Source of the DNA: Mycolicibacterium goodii
GTDB taxonomy: Bacteria > Actinomycetota > Actinomycetes > Mycobacteriales > Mycobacteriaceae
Reading direction: 5' to 3'
Assembly (NCBI RefSeq): GCF_001187505.1
Contig: NZ_CP012150.1
Coordinates: 4,030,001 to 4,094,000 of the forward strand
Length of the DNA: 64,000 nucleotides
Shown here: positions 9,201 to 22,422 of the stretch, one piece after another
How the letters are laid out: each line of letters opens with the position of its first letter
Position numbering within the stretch: position 1 is the stretch's first letter
Position numbers and translations under genes: made by a program
The notes under the pieces: model-generated
The model's input: only the letters and a program-made list of their open reading frames with translations
Told to the model about the DNA's origin: nothing
Database searches by the model: none

Positions 9201-11143
9201 GCCGCCGCACCGACCGTTCGGCCAAGCCGACACAGCCGCGCAAGAAGACGCCGGTGGATCAGCCGCGCTCGGCACGGACCCGGCGCACCCGGGTTGCCGA
9301 TACCGAAGCCGGTCTGCACAGTTCGTCTTTCGTGTTCCGGCACCGCACGGGCAACCTCGCGATCCTTGCGGTACTGGTCATCGCTGCCGTGCAGTTGTTC
9401 ATGCTGCAGGTACCGCGCGCCGCGGGGCTGCGTGCCGAGGCGGCGAGCCAGCTCAAGGTCACCGACATCACCCCGGCGATCCGCGGCAGCATCGTCGACC
9501 GCAACAACGACAAACTGGCGTTCACCATCGAGGCCAGGGCACTGACGTTCCAGCCGACCCGGGTGCGCAAGCAACTCGAGGAAGCCTGGCGCAAGGCCCA
9601 GCAGGCCGGTTCCGCCGACGCCGCCGACGCGCCCGATCCCGACAAGCGGCTCGAGGAGATCGCCGATGAGGTGGCCGCACGGTTGAACAACTCGCCGGAC
9701 GCCAAGACCGTGCTCAAGAAACTCAGGAGCAACGAGACCTTCGTGTACCTCGCGCGCGCGGTCGATCCCGCGATCGCCGACGCGATCACCGAGAAGTTCC
9801 CCGAAGTCGGTTCGGAGCGGCAGGATCTGCGTCAGTACCCGGGCGGATCGCTGGCGGCCAACATCGTCGGCGGCATCGACTGGGACGGCCACGGACTGCT
9901 GGGTCTGGAGGACTCGCTCGACGCGGTGCTCGCGGGCACGGACGGCTCGGTCACCTACGACCGCGGCTCCGACGGCGTGGTGATCCCCGGCAGCTACCGC
10001 AACCGCCACGATGCGGTGGACGGGTCGACGGTCCAGTTGACCATCGACGACGACATCCAGTTCCACGTGCAGCAGCAGGTGCAGCTGGCCAAGAACGCCT
10101 CCGGCGCCAAGAACGTCTCGGCGGTGGTGCTCGACGCCAAAACCGGTGAGGTGCTGGCGATGTCGAACGACAACACCTTCGACCCCAGCCAGGACATCGG
10201 TCGGCAGGGCGACCGGCAGATGGGCAACCCGTCGGTGTCGTCGCCGTTCGAACCGGGATCGGTGAACAAGATCGTGACGGCCGCGGCCGCGATCGAGTTC
10301 GGGCTCACCAACCCCGACGAGGTGCTTTCGGTCCCCGGGTCGATCCACATGGGCGGTGTCACGGTGCGCGACGCCTGGAACCACGGCGTGATGCCGTACA
10401 CCACCACCGGGGTGTTCGGGAAGTCCTCCAACGTCGGCACGCTGATGCTCGCGCAGCGGGTGGGACCCGAGCGGTTCTACGACATGCTGCGCAAGTTCGG
10501 CCTCGGACAGCGCACCAATGTGGGTCTGCCCGGCGAGAGCTCGGGTCTGCTGCCGCCGATCGACCAGTGGTCGGGCAGCTCGTTCTCGAACCTGCCCATC
10601 GGGCAAGGCCTTTCGATGACGCTGCTGCAGATGACCGCGATGTACCAGACCGTCGCCAACGACGGTGTGCGTGTCCCGCCGCGAATCATCAAGTCCACCA
10701 TCGCACCCGACGGCGCGGTCACCGAAGAGGAACGGCCGGAGGGGGTCCGGGTGATCAGCCCGGAGACGGCCCGCACGCTGCGGTCGATGTTCCGTGCGAT
10801 CGTGCAGCGGGATCCGATGGGCGTGCAGCAGGGCACCGGTCCGCAGGCCGCGGTCGAGGGCTACCAGATCGCGGGCAAGACCGGAACCGCCCAGCAGATC
10901 AACCCGGCGTGCGGCTGCTACTACGACGACGTCTACTGGATCACCTTCGCCGGTATGGCTCCGGCGGACGACCCGAGGTACGTGATCGGCATCATGATGG
11001 ACGCACCGCAGCGTGCGGCCGACGGTTCGCCCGGCTCCTCGGCGGCCCCGCTGTTCCACGAGATCGCGTCATGGCTGTTGCAGCGGCACAACGTTCCGCT
11101 GTCGCCTGATCCCGGTCCGCCGTTGACATTGCAGGCCACCTGA
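9197..11143 (+). CDS. pbpB: Septal peptidoglycan transpeptidase PbpB (FtsI, PBP3)
   Basis: Class B penicillin-binding protein of 648 residues that crosslinks septal peptidoglycan together with FtsW. A basic cytoplasmic N-terminus and one membrane anchor (about 53-70) precede the dimerisation domain and the transpeptidase domain. All three active-site motifs are present: SVNK (Ser355), SSN (410-412) and KTG (561-563). It starts within the end of ftsL (ATGA). A 46-nt gap follows before murE, the largest within this part of the cluster, which leaves room for a murE promoter. Confidence 0.96.
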   Translation: MSRRTDRSAKPTQPRKKTPVDQPRSARTRRTRVADTEAGLHSSSFVFRHRTGNLAILAVLVIAAVQLFMLQVPRAAGLRAEAASQLKVTDITPAIRGSIVDRNNDKLAFTIEARALTFQPTRVRKQLEEAWRKAQQAGSADAADAPDPDKRLEEIADEVAARLNNSPDAKTVLKKLRSNETFVYLARAVDPAIADAITEKFPEVGSERQDLRQYPGGSLAANIVGGIDWDGHGLLGLEDSLDAVLAGTDGSVTYDRGSDGVVIPGSYRNRHDAVDGSTVQLTIDDDIQFHVQQQVQLAKNASGAKNVSAVVLDAKTGEVLAMSNDNTFDPSQDIGRQGDRQMGNPSVSSPFEPGSVNKIVTAAAAIEFGLTNPDEVLSVPGSIHMGGVTVRDAWNHGVMPYTTTGVFGKSSNVGTLMLAQRVGPERFYDMLRKFGLGQRTNVGLPGESSGLLPPIDQWSGSSFSNLPIGQGLSMTLLQMTAMYQTVANDGVRVPPRIIKSTIAPDGAVTEEERPEGVRVISPETARTLRSMFRAIVQRDPMGVQQGTGPQAAVEGYQIAGKTGTAQQINPACGCYYDDVYWITFAGMAPADDPRYVIGIMMDAPQRAADGSPGSSAAPLFHEIASWLLQRHNVPLSPDPGPPLTLQAT

Positions 11144-11189
11144 CGGCACCTGCCTCGGGGCGCACGAGAACGCCGATGGGTACTGTTGC

Positions 11190-12746
11190 ATGGCCATGAA
11201 GCTGCGTCCCAGCCGTCCCGTCGGCCATCAACTCGCACCACTGGCGGCCGCGGTCGGAGCGGTTGCCACCGCAGGCTCGGCGCCATCCGATCTCGCTGCG
11301 GTGCACGTCACGGGCGTGACCCTGCGCGGCCAGGACGCGATGCCCGGTGACCTGTTCGCGGCCCTGCCCGGCACCAGCGCGCACGGCGCCCGGTTCGCGG
11401 CCGACGCGGTGGCCGCGGGCGCGGTCGCGGTGCTGACCGATCCGTCCGGTGCCGAACTGCTCGCAGGCACCGTGGATGTGCCGGTGCTGGTGCACCCCGC
11501 GCCGCGGTCGGTGCTCGGTGCCGCCGCCGCGATCGTGTATGGCCGCCCGGCCGAACGACTCCGGGTGGTCGGCGTCACCGGCACCTCCGGCAAGACCACC
11601 ACCACCTATCTCGCCGAGGCCGGTCTGCGCGCCGCGGGCCGGGTCGCCGGGCTCATCGGCACCGTCGGGGTGCGCATCGACGGCACCGATCTGCCCAGCA
11701 CGCTGACCACGCCCGAGGCGCCGGCGCTGCAGGCGCTGCTGGCGCTCATGGTCGAGCGCGGCGTCGACACCGTCGTGATGGAGGTGTCCAGCCACGCGCT
11801 GGCGCAGGGGCGGGTCGACGGCATCGGTTTCGCGGTGGGCGGGTTCACCAACCTGTCGCGCGACCATCTCGACTTCCATCCGACGATGGCGGATTACTTC
11901 GAGGCCAAGGCCCGGCTGTTCGATCCGGCGTCGCCCAACCATGCCGCCGCCGCGGTGATCTGTGTCGACGACGAGTTCGGAATCGAGATGGCCGCGCGCG
12001 CCGAGGCGCCGCAGACCGTCAGTACCGCCGGCGCCGACGCCGACTGGCGCGTCGAGAAGATCACGACGGCAGGCCCGGGTGCCCAGGAGTTCGTGCTCGT
12101 CGACCCCCGGGGCGGACACCACGAGCTCAGCGTCGGGCTGCCCGGCCGCTACAACGTCGCCAACGCCGCACTGGCCGTCGCGCTGCTCGACGCGGTCGGG
12201 GTGTCGCCCGAGCAGGCCGCGCCCGGTCTGCGGACGGCGACCGTGCCCGGCCGACTGGAATCGATCGACCTCGGACAGGACTTCCTCGCGCTCGTCGACT
12301 ACGCCCACAAACCCGGCGCGCTGCAGGCCGTGCTGGAGACGCTGCGCGCGGCCGAGCCGCGCCGTATCGCCGTCGTCTTCGGTGCGGGCGGAGACCGCGA
12401 CCCGGGCAAGCGTGAACCGATGGGTCGCGTCGCGGCCGAGCTGGCCGACCTCGTCGTCGTCACCGACGACAACCCGCGCAACGAGAACCCCGCCGCGATC
12501 CGGGCGGCGGTGCTGGCGGGCGCGGCCGCGGCAGGCTCGGACGCCGAGATCGTCGAGATCGGTGACCGGCGCGCGGCCATCGACCACGCGGTGGCGTGGG
12601 CCGGGCCGGGCGACATCGTGCTGGTCGCGGGTAAAGGGCACGAGAGCGGTCAGACGGTCGCGGGCCACACCAGGCCGTTCGACGATCGGGACCAACTGGC
12701 CGCCGCACTGCGAGCGTCGGGCAAAACAGGGGACCGAACCTCATGA
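11190..12746 (+). CDS. murE: UDP-MurNAc-L-Ala-D-Glu:meso-DAP ligase MurE
   Basis: Cytoplasmic Mur ligase, 518 residues, adding meso-diaminopimelate to the UDP-MurNAc dipeptide. The ATP loop GTSGKTTTT lies near residue 130. The DNPR motif (427-430, in [10 protein letters not shown]) is the signature for the meso-DAP-adding enzyme and fits the DAP-type peptidoglycan of mycobacteria. Starts ATG 11190 and ATG 11196 are both in frame; neither has a good ribosome binding site, and TACTGT at 11181-11186 could be a -10 box. The stop overlaps murF by ATGA. Confidence 0.96.
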   Translation: MAMKLRPSRPVGHQLAPLAAAVGAVATAGSAPSDLAAVHVTGVTLRGQDAMPGDLFAALPGTSAHGARFAADAVAAGAVAVLTDPSGAELLAGTVDVPVLVHPAPRSVLGAAAAIVYGRPAERLRVVGVTGTSGKTTTTYLAEAGLRAAGRVAGLIGTVGVRIDGTDLPSTLTTPEAPALQALLALMVERGVDTVVMEVSSHALAQGRVDGIGFAVGGFTNLSRDHLDFHPTMADYFEAKARLFDPASPNHAAAAVICVDDEFGIEMAARAEAPQTVSTAGADADWRVEKITTAGPGAQEFVLVDPRGGHHELSVGLPGRYNVANAALAVALLDAVGVSPEQAAPGLRTATVPGRLESIDLGQDFLALVDYAHKPGALQAVLETLRAAEPRRIAVVFGAGGDRDPGKREPMGRVAAELADLVVVTDDNPRNENPAAIRAAVLAGAAAAGSDAEIVEIGDRRAAIDHAVAWAGPGDIVLVAGKGHESGQTVAGHTRPFDDRDQLAAALRASGKTGDRTS

Positions 12747-14275
12747 TCGAGATGACCATTGCCCGCATCGCCGAGATCGTCGGCGGTGAACTGGCTGACA
12801 TCACCCCCGAGCAGGCGGCGGCCACCCGCGTCACCGGCACGGTGGAGTTCGATTCCCGCGCGGTCGGGCCGGGTGGGTTGTTCCTGGCGCTGCCGGGCGC
12901 CCGGTCGGACGGCCACGACTTCGCGGCAGCCGCCGTGCAGGCGGGTGCGGTCGCGGTGCTGGCCGCGCGACCGGTCGGCGTGCCCGCGATCGTCGTGCGC
13001 CCCGGCGCGGTGGTCGATCCCGCCTCGGGCGCACTCGAGCACGACACCGACGGATCCGGGGCGGCGGTGCTGGCCGCGCTCGCACGACTGGCCGCGGCCG
13101 TCGCGGCCGAACTCGTCGCGGGCGGGTTGAAGATCATCGGCGTGACCGGATCGTCGGGCAAGACGTCCACCAAGGATCTGCTCGCCGCGGTGCTGGCCCC
13201 GCTGGGGGAGGTGGTCGCGCCCCCCGGGTCGTTCAACAACGAACTCGGCCATCCGTGGACGGTGCTGCGCGCGACGCGCGACACCGACTTCCTGGTGCTG
13301 GAGATGTCGGCCCGCCATCCGGGCAACATCGCCGCGCTGGCCGCCATCGCGCCGCCGTCGATCGCGGTGGTGCTCAACGTCGGGACCGCGCATCTGGGCG
13401 AGTTCGGCTCACGCGACATGATCGCCAGGACCAAGGCCGAACTGCCGCAGGCCGTGGGCGCCTCGGGCGTGGTGATCCTCAACGCCGACGACACCGCGGT
13501 GGCCGCGATGGCCGGCCAGACGGCCGCGCGGGTGGTGCGGATCTCGCGGGATCCGGGCTCGGACATCGATGTGTGGGCGGGTCCGGTCACCCTCGACGAG
13601 CTGGCCCGGCCCCGGTTCACCTTGCACACCCGCGACGCCGGCGGGGTCGACGTGAGCCTCGCGGTGCACGGCGATCACCAGGTGTCCAACGCGCTGTGCG
13701 CGGCCGCCGTCGCACTCGAATGTGGGGCGACGCCGCAGCAAGTGGCCGACGCGCTCGCCGCGGCGGGCCCGACGTCGCGGCACCGCATGCAGGTCGGCAC
13801 CCGCGCCGACGGCGTGACCATCATCAACGACGCGTACAACGCGAACCCGGATTCCATGCGGGCCGGGCTCAAGGCACTGGCCTGGATGGCCAGGCAGCAG
13901 CCCGACGGGCAATCGGGGGGCAGGCGGCGCAGTTGGGCCGTGCTCGGCGAGATGGCCGAACTCGGCGACGACGCCATAACCGAGCATGACGCGATCGGCC
14001 GATTCGCCGTGCGCTTAGATGTCTCTCGACTACTCGTCGTGGGATCCGGGAGGGCTATGAATGCCATGCACCATGGCGCGGTGATGGAGGGATCCTGGGG
14101 TTCGGAATCCACCATGGTCGCCGACGCCGACGCCGCATTGGCCGTGCTGCGCGATGAACTGCAGCCGGGCGATGTGGTGCTGGTCAAGGCGTCAAATTCC
14201 GTCGGCCTGGCCGCGCTGGCCGAGGCTCTGGTGGCCGGTGCGGACCACACCGAGGGACGGACCACCGCGCAATGA
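12743..14275 (+). CDS. murF: UDP-MurNAc-tripeptide:D-Ala-D-Ala ligase MurF
   Basis: Mur ligase of 510 residues that adds D-Ala-D-Ala to complete the UDP-MurNAc pentapeptide. The P-loop reads [12 protein letters not shown], the central domain contains the [11 protein letters not shown] and VLNVGTAH elements, and [12 protein letters not shown] is a strong MurF signature. Translationally coupled on both sides: ATGA overlap with murE before it and with mraY after it. Confidence 0.96.
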   Translation: MIEMTIARIAEIVGGELADITPEQAAATRVTGTVEFDSRAVGPGGLFLALPGARSDGHDFAAAAVQAGAVAVLAARPVGVPAIVVRPGAVVDPASGALEHDTDGSGAAVLAALARLAAAVAAELVAGGLKIIGVTGSSGKTSTKDLLAAVLAPLGEVVAPPGSFNNELGHPWTVLRATRDTDFLVLEMSARHPGNIAALAAIAPPSIAVVLNVGTAHLGEFGSRDMIARTKAELPQAVGASGVVILNADDTAVAAMAGQTAARVVRISRDPGSDIDVWAGPVTLDELARPRFTLHTRDAGGVDVSLAVHGDHQVSNALCAAAVALECGATPQQVADALAAAGPTSRHRMQVGTRADGVTIINDAYNANPDSMRAGLKALAWMARQQPDGQSGGRRRSWAVLGEMAELGDDAITEHDAIGRFAVRLDVSRLLVVGSGRAMNAMHHGAVMEGSWGSESTMVADADAALAVLRDELQPGDVVLVKASNSVGLAALAEALVAGADHTEGRTTAQ

Positions 14276-15351
14276 TGCTGATCCTCATCGCCGTCGGCAT
14301 CGCGCTGACGGTTTCCATCCTGTTGACCCCCGCCCTGATCCGGCTGTTCACGCGACAGGGGCTGGGCCACGAGATCCGCGAGGACGGGCCGCCCAGCCAC
14401 GCCAAGAAGCGCGGCACGCCGTCGATGGGCGGCGTTGCGATCCTCGCCGGCATCTGGGCCGCCTATCTGGGCACGCATCTGGTCGGCATGGCGATGGGCG
14501 GCGACGGACCCTCGGCATCGGGCCTGCTGGTGCTCGGCCTGGCGACCGTGCTGGGCGGGGTCGGCTTCATCGACGACATGATCAAGCTCAAGCGCGCCCG
14601 CAACCTGGGGTTGAACAAGACCGCCAAGACGGTGGGGCAGTTGTTCGCGGCGGTGTTGTTCGGTGTGCTGGCGCTGCAGTTCCGCAACGGCGACGGGCTG
14701 ACGCCCGGCAGCGCCGAGCTGAGTTACGTGCGCGAGATCGCGACCGTCACCCTGGCTCCCGCGCTGTTCGTGCTGTTCTGCGTCGTGGTGGTCAGCGCCT
14801 GGTCGAACGCGGTGAACTTCACCGACGGTCTCGACGGGCTGGCGGCGGGTGCGATGGCGATGGTCACGGCCGCCTATGTGCTGATCACGTTCTGGCAGTA
14901 CCGCAATGCCTGCGCGACGGCGCCGGGCCTGGGCTGCTACAACGTGCGCGATCCTCTCGATCTGGCCCTCATCGCGGCCGCGACGGCGGGCGCGTGCGTG
15001 GGTTTTCTGTGGTGGAATGCCGCGCCGGCCAAGATCTTCATGGGTGACACCGGGTCGCTTGCGCTGGGCGGCATCATCGCGGGCATCTCGGTCACCAGCC
15101 GCACCGAGATCCTGGCGGTCGTGCTGGGGGCGCTGTTCGTCGCCGAGGTGACCTCGGTGGTGGTGCAGATCCTGGCGTTCCGCACCACCGGGCGCCGGGT
15201 GTTCCGGATGGCGCCGTTCCACCATCACTTCGAACTCGTCGGGTGGGCCGAGACTCAGGTGATCATCCGGTTCTGGCTCCTGACGGCCATCGCGTGTGGT
15301 CTGGGCGTGGCGCTGTTCTACGGCGAGTGGCTGACGGCCGTCGGTGCCTGA
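14272..15351 (+). CDS. mraY: Phospho-MurNAc-pentapeptide transferase MraY
   Basis: Integral membrane enzyme, 359 residues and about ten transmembrane helices, that moves phospho-MurNAc-pentapeptide from UDP to decaprenyl phosphate to give lipid I. Conserved elements include [21 protein letters not shown] with the catalytic Asp pair, [12 protein letters not shown] and [13 protein letters not shown]. Two adjacent ATG codons (14272, 14275) can serve as the start; the first overlaps murF by ATGA. The stop lies inside the start region of murD. Confidence 0.96.
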   Translation: MMLILIAVGIALTVSILLTPALIRLFTRQGLGHEIREDGPPSHAKKRGTPSMGGVAILAGIWAAYLGTHLVGMAMGGDGPSASGLLVLGLATVLGGVGFIDDMIKLKRARNLGLNKTAKTVGQLFAAVLFGVLALQFRNGDGLTPGSAELSYVREIATVTLAPALFVLFCVVVVSAWSNAVNFTDGLDGLAAGAMAMVTAAYVLITFWQYRNACATAPGLGCYNVRDPLDLALIAAATAGACVGFLWWNAAPAKIFMGDTGSLALGGIIAGISVTSRTEILAVVLGALFVAEVTSVVVQILAFRTTGRRVFRMAPFHHHFELVGWAETQVIIRFWLLTAIACGLGVALFYGEWLTAVGA

Positions 15352-16834
15352 CGTGCCCGACGACACCGATCTGCTGGGGCCTCTGCGGGCGGGCGCACCC
15401 GTGCTCGTCACCGGCGCGGGGATCACCGGCCGCGCGGTGCTGGCCGCGCTGGGACCGCTGGGTGTGGCCCCGACCCTGTGCGACGACAACGCCGACGCGC
15501 TGGCCGCTCTGGCGGCCGACGGTGTCGCGGTCATCGCCCCGCGGGACGCGATCGCCGCCATCGGCGATTACGCGCTGGTGGTCACCAGCCCGGGTTTCGC
15601 GCCGACGGCACCCGTGCTGGCCGCGGCCGCGGCGGCGGGCGTGCCGATCTGGGGTGATGTCGAGTTGGCGTGGCGGCTGGACGCCGCGGGCCGGTTCGGG
15701 CCGCCGCGGCGTTGGCTGGTGGTGACGGGAACCAACGGCAAGACCACGACGACGTCGATGCTGCACGACATGCTGGTGGCGGATGGTCGGCGAAGTGTGT
15801 TGTGCGGCAACATCGGTGACGCGGTGCTCGCGGTGCTCGACCGGCCCGCGGAGTTGCTGGCGGTCGAGCTGTCGAGCTTTCAGCTGCACTGGGCGCCGTC
15901 ACTGCGGCCCGAGGCGGGCGTGGTGCTCAACGTCGCCGAGGACCACCTCGACTGGCATGGTTCGATGGCTGCCTACGCCCGCGCCAAGGCCAGGGTGCTC
16001 GACGGCCGGGTCGCGGTCGTGGGTCTCGACGACCCGGTCGCGGCCGGTCTGCTGCCCACCGCGGCGGCCCCGGTCCGCGTCGGTTTCCGGCTGGGTGAAC
16101 CCGCGGCAGGCGAACTCGGGGTGCGCGGCGGCAAGCTGATCGACCGTGCGTTCGATGACGGCGTCGAGTTGGCTGAAACCGCCGACATCGGCGTCGCGGG
16201 CCCGGTGGGTGTGCTCGACGCGCTCGCCGCGGCCGCACTGGCGCGCGCCGTCGGGGTCGCGCCGGAGGCGATTCGGTCGGCGTTGGCATCGTTCCAGGTC
16301 GGCAGGCATCGCGCCGAGGTCGTGGGTACCGCGGGCGGGGTGGTGTACGTCGACGATTCCAAGGCCACCAACCCGCACGCCGCACAGGCGTCGATCACCG
16401 CGTACGACCGTGTGGTGTGGATCGCCGGTGGCTTGCTGAAGGGCGCTTCGGTCGATGAGCTGGTACGTCAGGTGGCGAATCGGCTTGCGGGCGTCGTGCT
16501 GATCGGGCGTGATCGGCGCACGGTTGCCGATGCGTTATCGCGACACGCCCCGGATGTCCCCGTCGTCGAGCTTGTGACGGGGGAGGATTCTGGGGTGCTT
16601 GGGACAAATGAGTCAATTGAGTCAGTTGGTGATCATGTGACTCGTGTGATCGAAGTGGGTGACCGGCCGGTCTCCGACGCGGTCATGGCGGCCGTGGTGT
16701 CCGCCGCCGGGGACCTCGCGGTGCCCGGTGACACCGTGTTGCTGGCCCCCGCGGGTGCGTCCTTCGATCAGTTCAGCGGCTACGGTCAGCGCGGCGACGC
16801 ATTCGCCGCGGCCGTGCGCGCTGCGATCGGGTAG
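15344..16834 (+). CDS. murD: UDP-MurNAc-L-Ala:D-Glu ligase MurD
   Basis: Mur ligase of 496 residues that adds D-glutamate to UDP-MurNAc-L-Ala. The N-terminal Rossmann-like domain ([10 protein letters not shown]) is followed by the ATP loop [15 protein letters not shown] and the C-terminal domain with [12 protein letters not shown], all typical of MurD. GTG 15344 overlaps mraY by 8 nt; GTG 15353 is an alternative just past the mraY stop. The ftsW GTG follows after 4 nt. The C-terminal part near 16590-16640 has a short stretch of lower-GC codons, otherwise composition matches the neighbours. Confidence 0.95.
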   Translation: MPDVPDDTDLLGPLRAGAPVLVTGAGITGRAVLAALGPLGVAPTLCDDNADALAALAADGVAVIAPRDAIAAIGDYALVVTSPGFAPTAPVLAAAAAAGVPIWGDVELAWRLDAAGRFGPPRRWLVVTGTNGKTTTTSMLHDMLVADGRRSVLCGNIGDAVLAVLDRPAELLAVELSSFQLHWAPSLRPEAGVVLNVAEDHLDWHGSMAAYARAKARVLDGRVAVVGLDDPVAAGLLPTAAAPVRVGFRLGEPAAGELGVRGGKLIDRAFDDGVELAETADIGVAGPVGVLDALAAAALARAVGVAPEAIRSALASFQVGRHRAEVVGTAGGVVYVDDSKATNPHAAQASITAYDRVVWIAGGLLKGASVDELVRQVANRLAGVVLIGRDRRTVADALSRHAPDVPVVELVTGEDSGVLGTNESIESVGDHVTRVIEVGDRPVSDAVMAAVVSAAGDLAVPGDTVLLAPAGASFDQFSGYGQRGDAFAAAVRAAIG

Positions 16835-16838
16835 GCCC

Positions 16839-18569
16839 GTGGGCAGCATCCTCACCCGGCTGCGTCGTGGAGGTGCCCCGGGTGACGGGCCGCAGGACGT
16901 GGCCGACGACCCGGCGCCCGACACGGGGGCCGAGAAGGACAAATCCGACACCGGCACGCCGGAGGCGGGCAAGTCCGACACCGGCAAGGTGCCGCGCACC
17001 CGGTTCGGCACCTGGCTGGGCCGTCCGATGACGTCGTTCCACCTGATCATCGCGGTCACGGCGCTGCTCACCACGCTCGGCCTGATCATGGTCCTCTCGG
17101 CGTCGGGCGTGTACTCCTATGACTCCGACGGGTCGCCGTGGGCGGTGTTCGGGCGTCAGGTGCTCTGGACCGCCATCGGGCTCGTCGCGTTCTACATCGC
17201 GCTGCGCATCCGGGTCCAGACGCTGCGCAAGCTCGCATTTCCGGGTTTCGCGCTCACGGTCGTGCTGCTGGTGCTCGTGCTGATCCCCGGCATCGGCAAG
17301 GTCGCCAACGGTTCGCGTGGCTGGTTCGTCATCGCGGGGTTCTCGATGCAGCCCTCGGAGTTGGCGAAGATCGCGTTCGCGATCTGGGGCGCGCACCTGC
17401 TGGCCGCCCGCCGCATGGAACGTGCGTCGCTGCGCGAGATGCTGATCCCGCTGGTGCCCGCTGCCGTGATCGCGCTGGCGCTCATCGTGGCGCAGCCCGA
17501 CCTCGGCCAGACCGTCTCGCTGGGCATCATCCTGCTCGGCCTGCTCTGGTACGCGGGCCTGCCGCTGCGGGTGTTCATGTCGTCGCTGGTCGCGGTCGTG
17601 GCATCGGCCATCGTGCTGGCGTTCGCCGAGGGCTACCGCTCCGACCGGGTGCAGTCCTGGCTGAACCCGGGAGCCGACTCGCAGGGTTCGGGATATCAGG
17701 CCAGGCAGGCCCGGTTCGCGCTGGCCAACGGCGGTGTGTTCGGCGACGGCCTGGGCCAGGGCACCGCCAAGTGGAACTACCTGCCCAACGCGCACAACGA
17801 CTTCATCTTCGCGATCATCGGCGAAGAACTCGGGCTCATCGGCGCCGTCGGCCTGCTCGCCCTGTTCGGCCTGTTCGCCTACACCGGCATGCGGATCGCG
17901 CGGCGTTCCCTCGACCCGTTCCTGCGACTGCTGTCGGCGACCACGACGCTGTGGCTCATCGGCCAGATGTTCATCAACGTCGGCTACGTCGTCGGCCTGC
18001 TTCCCGTCACCGGTCTGCAGTTGCCGCTCATCTCGGCGGGCGGGTCGTCGCAGGCGACCACGCTGTTGATGATGGGCCTGCTCACCAACGCCGCCCGGCA
18101 CGAACCCGACGCGGTGGCCGCGCTGCGCGCGGGCCGCGACGACCGGATGGACCGCCTGCTGCGCCTGCCGCTGCCCGAACCGTACGTGCCGCCGCGCCTG
18201 GAACTGGTACGCGACCGGTTGAGCGCCAAGAAGTCGGCGAAAGCCGTCAAGGCCGCGAAGGCCAAACCGAACGCCAAGCCGAAAGCCAAGCCCGCGCGCA
18301 AGCCCGACCCCAAGTCGCGCATCAGGGCGTCGGCAGGCCGGGGCGGCGGTGCCGGGACCAAGAGCGCCCAACCGCGCAAGACCGGTCACCGCAGGTCCGA
18401 CCGGGCCGCCGGCGCGGCGGGCCGACGTGCCGCGCATGCCGGTGACCAGGGCGGGCGGCGGCGGGCCCGACAACCGGGTGAATCGGGCCGGTCGGCGGTC
18501 CGATATGGTGCTGACCAGCGAAGCCAGGGCCGTCGGGCCCGCGCACTGGAAGGTCAGCGTTACGGGTGA
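16839..18569 (+). CDS. ftsW: Septal peptidoglycan polymerase FtsW
   Basis: SEDS-family glycosyltransferase, 576 residues, with about ten transmembrane helices. It polymerises lipid II in partnership with PbpB. Typical SEDS segments are [29 protein letters not shown] and [11 protein letters not shown]. It is flanked by long non-membrane tails: an acidic Thr/Gly/Asp-rich N-terminus of about 55 residues and a Lys/Arg/Ala-rich C-terminus of about 120. Cytoplasmic tails of mycobacterial FtsW are reported to contact FtsZ and PbpB. GTG 16839 was taken as the start because it lies just past the murD stop. Overlaps murG by GTGA. Confidence 0.93.
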   Translation: MGSILTRLRRGGAPGDGPQDVADDPAPDTGAEKDKSDTGTPEAGKSDTGKVPRTRFGTWLGRPMTSFHLIIAVTALLTTLGLIMVLSASGVYSYDSDGSPWAVFGRQVLWTAIGLVAFYIALRIRVQTLRKLAFPGFALTVVLLVLVLIPGIGKVANGSRGWFVIAGFSMQPSELAKIAFAIWGAHLLAARRMERASLREMLIPLVPAAVIALALIVAQPDLGQTVSLGIILLGLLWYAGLPLRVFMSSLVAVVASAIVLAFAEGYRSDRVQSWLNPGADSQGSGYQARQARFALANGGVFGDGLGQGTAKWNYLPNAHNDFIFAIIGEELGLIGAVGLLALFGLFAYTGMRIARRSLDPFLRLLSATTTLWLIGQMFINVGYVVGLLPVTGLQLPLISAGGSSQATTLLMMGLLTNAARHEPDAVAALRAGRDDRMDRLLRLPLPEPYVPPRLELVRDRLSAKKSAKAVKAAKAKPNAKPKAKPARKPDPKSRIRASAGRGGGAGTKSAQPRKTGHRRSDRAAGAAGRRAAHAGDQGGRRRARQPGESGRSAVRYGADQRSQGRRARALEGQRYG

Positions 18570-19719
18570 ACAAGGGTTCGCGGGACAACAATCACAGCGA
18601 CCGTGGGATCTCGGTGGTGCTGGCCGGTGGCGGCACGGCAGGTCACGTCGAGCCCGCGATGGCCGTGGCCGACGCGCTGCGGGCGCTCGATCCCGGCGTG
18701 CGGATCACCGCGCTGGGCACCCAGCGCGGGTTGGAGACCCGGTTGGTGCCGCAACGCGGCTATGACCTGGAACTGATCACGCCGGTTCCGCTGCCGCGCA
18801 GACCGTCGAAGGATCTGCTGCGCCTGCCGCTGCGGGTGCGCACCGCGATCCGCCAGACCAGGGACGTGCTGGCCGGGGTCGACGCCGATGTCGTGGTGGG
18901 CTTCGGCGGCTATGTGGCACTGCCGGCCTATCTCGCCGCGCGCGGCGGGATCACCGGGCGGCGCAAGGTGCCGGTGGTGGTGCACGAGGCCAACGCGCGC
19001 GCCGGGCTGGCCAACCGGGTCGGCGCCCGCACGGCGCGCCGGGTGCTCTCGGCGGTGCCGGATTCGGGGCTGCGCAACGTCGAGGTGGTCGGCGTGCCGG
19101 TGCGCGAGTCGATCACCTCGCTGGACCGCAAGGCGCTGCGCGCCGAGGCGCGGGCCCAGTTCGGCTTCGCCGACGACGCCAAGGTGCTGCTGGTGTTCGG
19201 CGGTTCCCAGGGTGCGCAGTCGATCAACCGCGCCGTGTCGGCCGCCGCGAAAGATCTTGGCGCTGCCGGTATCTCGGTGTTGCATGCGCACGGACCGAAG
19301 AACACCCTGGACCTTGGGCCTGCCGATCCGCAGGCCCCGCCGTATGTCGCGGTGCCGTATCTGGACCGCATGGATTTGGCTTATGCCGCAGCCGATCTGG
19401 CGATCTGCCGGTCCGGCGCGATGACGGTCGCCGAGGTCACCGCCGTCGGCCTGCCCGCGGTCTACGTGCCGCTGCCGATCGGCAACGGCGAGCAGCGTCT
19501 CAACGCCCTGCCGGTCGTCTCGGCGGGCGGCGGCCTGCTCGTCGACGATGCCGACCTGAGCGGTGACACGGTGGCGCGCACCGTGATCCCGCTGCTCACC
19601 GACGACGCGAAACTGTCGGAGATGACCGCGGCCGCGTCGACGGCCGGACACCCTGACGCGGCGCGGCGCGTCGCGCAGGTCGCGCTCGAGATCGCCCGTG
19701 CGGCACACAAGAGTGCGTC

Positions 19720-19723
<4 letters not shown>
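18566..19723 (+). CDS. murG: UDP-GlcNAc:lipid I GlcNAc transferase MurG
   Basis: Peripheral membrane glycosyltransferase (GT-B fold, 385 residues) converting lipid I to lipid II. The N-terminal [13 protein letters not shown] loop, [25 protein letters not shown] and the C-terminal [25 protein letters not shown] are the usual MurG donor and acceptor motifs. The GTG start overlaps ftsW by 4 nt and the end overlaps murC by ATGA, so it is translationally coupled on both sides. Confidence 0.96.
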
Positions 19724-21164
<1,441 letters not shown>

Positions 21165-21168
<4 letters not shown>

Positions 21169-22199
21169 CCGGGACGGGTCGCGACGGTGACCCCGAGACA
21201 GGCCCCGACCGCACCGCAACCGGACCCGACGGTCCGGCTCCCGATGACGTGACCGAACCGGCGTCGGAACCGACAGCACCTACCGAACCTCACGACCCTG
21301 ACATGACTGAAACCGAAACCACCGAAACCACGGAAGCCACAGAAACCGCGGGCGCCGGCGTGCCGCCGGAGGCCGCCGAGGAGTTCGAAGGCCCGCGCAG
21401 GCGGGCACGGCGCGAGCGAGCCGAGCGGCGCGCGGCCCGCGACCGGGCCATGGCGATCGAGCAGGCCCGTCGCGAGGCCAAGCGCCGTGCGATCGCCGGT
21501 GCGATCGACCCGACGAAATCCGTTTCCCGCGGCGCGGTCCGCGGTCTCAAGGTGTTGATGTGGTCGGCGCTGGCCAGCGTGCTCGCGGTGGCGCTGGGTC
21601 TGCTGTTGTACTTCACCCCGATCATGTCGGCGCGCAACATCGAGATCAGCGGTCTGGCCGCGATCCCGCAGGAGGAGGTGCGCACGGCCGCGGCGGTCGC
21701 ACCGGGCACCCCGCTGCTGCAGGTCGACACCGATGCGGTGGCCGAACGGGTCGCAACCATCCGCCGTGTGGCGACCGCGCGGGTCCAGCGGGAGTACCCG
21801 TCGACGCTGAAGATCTCGATCGTCGAGCGGGTGCCCGTGGTGGTCAAGGACTACCCGGACGGCCCGCACCTTTTCGACCGCGACGGTGTCGACTTCGCGA
21901 CCGGCCCGGCGCCGTTGGCGTTGCCGTATCTGGACGCCGACAATCCGGGCCCGAAGGATCCGGCGACGCGGGCCGCGCTCGACGTCATGATGGCGCTGCC
22001 GCCGGATGTCGCCGCGCAGGTCGGCCGGATCGCGGCGCCGTCGGTCGCGTCGATCACGTTGACGCTCACCGACGGTCGGGTCGTGGTGTGGGGGACCGAC
22101 GACCGCACGCAGGAGAAGGCGCTGAAACTCGCGGCGCTGCTGACCCAGCCGGGCAACACCTACGACGTGTCGAGCCCGGACCTGCCCACGGTCAAATAG
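21165..22199 (+). CDS. ftsQ: Cell division protein FtsQ
   Basis: Bitopic divisome protein of 344 residues. An unusually long cytoplasmic N-terminus (about 130 residues) begins with an acidic Glu/Thr/Pro-rich stretch and passes into a highly basic segment before the single transmembrane helix (about 129-147). The outside part starts with the POTRA domain ([23 protein letters not shown] region) and the FtsQ beta domain. It bridges early and late divisome proteins. The GTG start overlaps murC. It is the last gene before the separate ftsZ promoter region. Confidence 0.92.
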
Positions 22200-22334
22200 C
22201 CGCGGCGGCAAGGTTCGTCGCGGACGCCTGTGACCGTGATGACACGCTCACGCAGAAATTGCCGCGCGACGCGTCGGCGCGCCTGCCGCGATCAGCCGCG
22301 TCGGCCCCCTACCGTTCTGTTTGCGCGGAACTAC

Positions 22335-22358
22335 TTGACATAACTCTAAGCCTATGGT
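22335..22358 (+). promoter_or_regulatory. Possible ftsZ promoter elements
   Basis: A perfect TTGACA lies at 22335-22340 and TATGGT at 22353-22358, in a 223-nt gap between ftsQ and ftsZ. The 12-nt spacing between them is too short for one promoter, so each may belong to a different one. ftsZ of mycobacteria is known to be driven by several promoters, some inside ftsQ. Confidence 0.35.
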
Positions 22359-22422
22359 TGAGGTTGAGGGTTTGCAGGGGAGATCGGCGCCCAGAGCACC
22401 CAACCAGGGAGGAAGACGATCC

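Noticed and set aside
7578..9275. 565-residue frame opposite rsmH and ftsL
   Set aside because: It is Arg/Gly-rich low complexity mirroring the Pro/Ala-rich ftsL tail; no ribosome binding site or recognisable motif.
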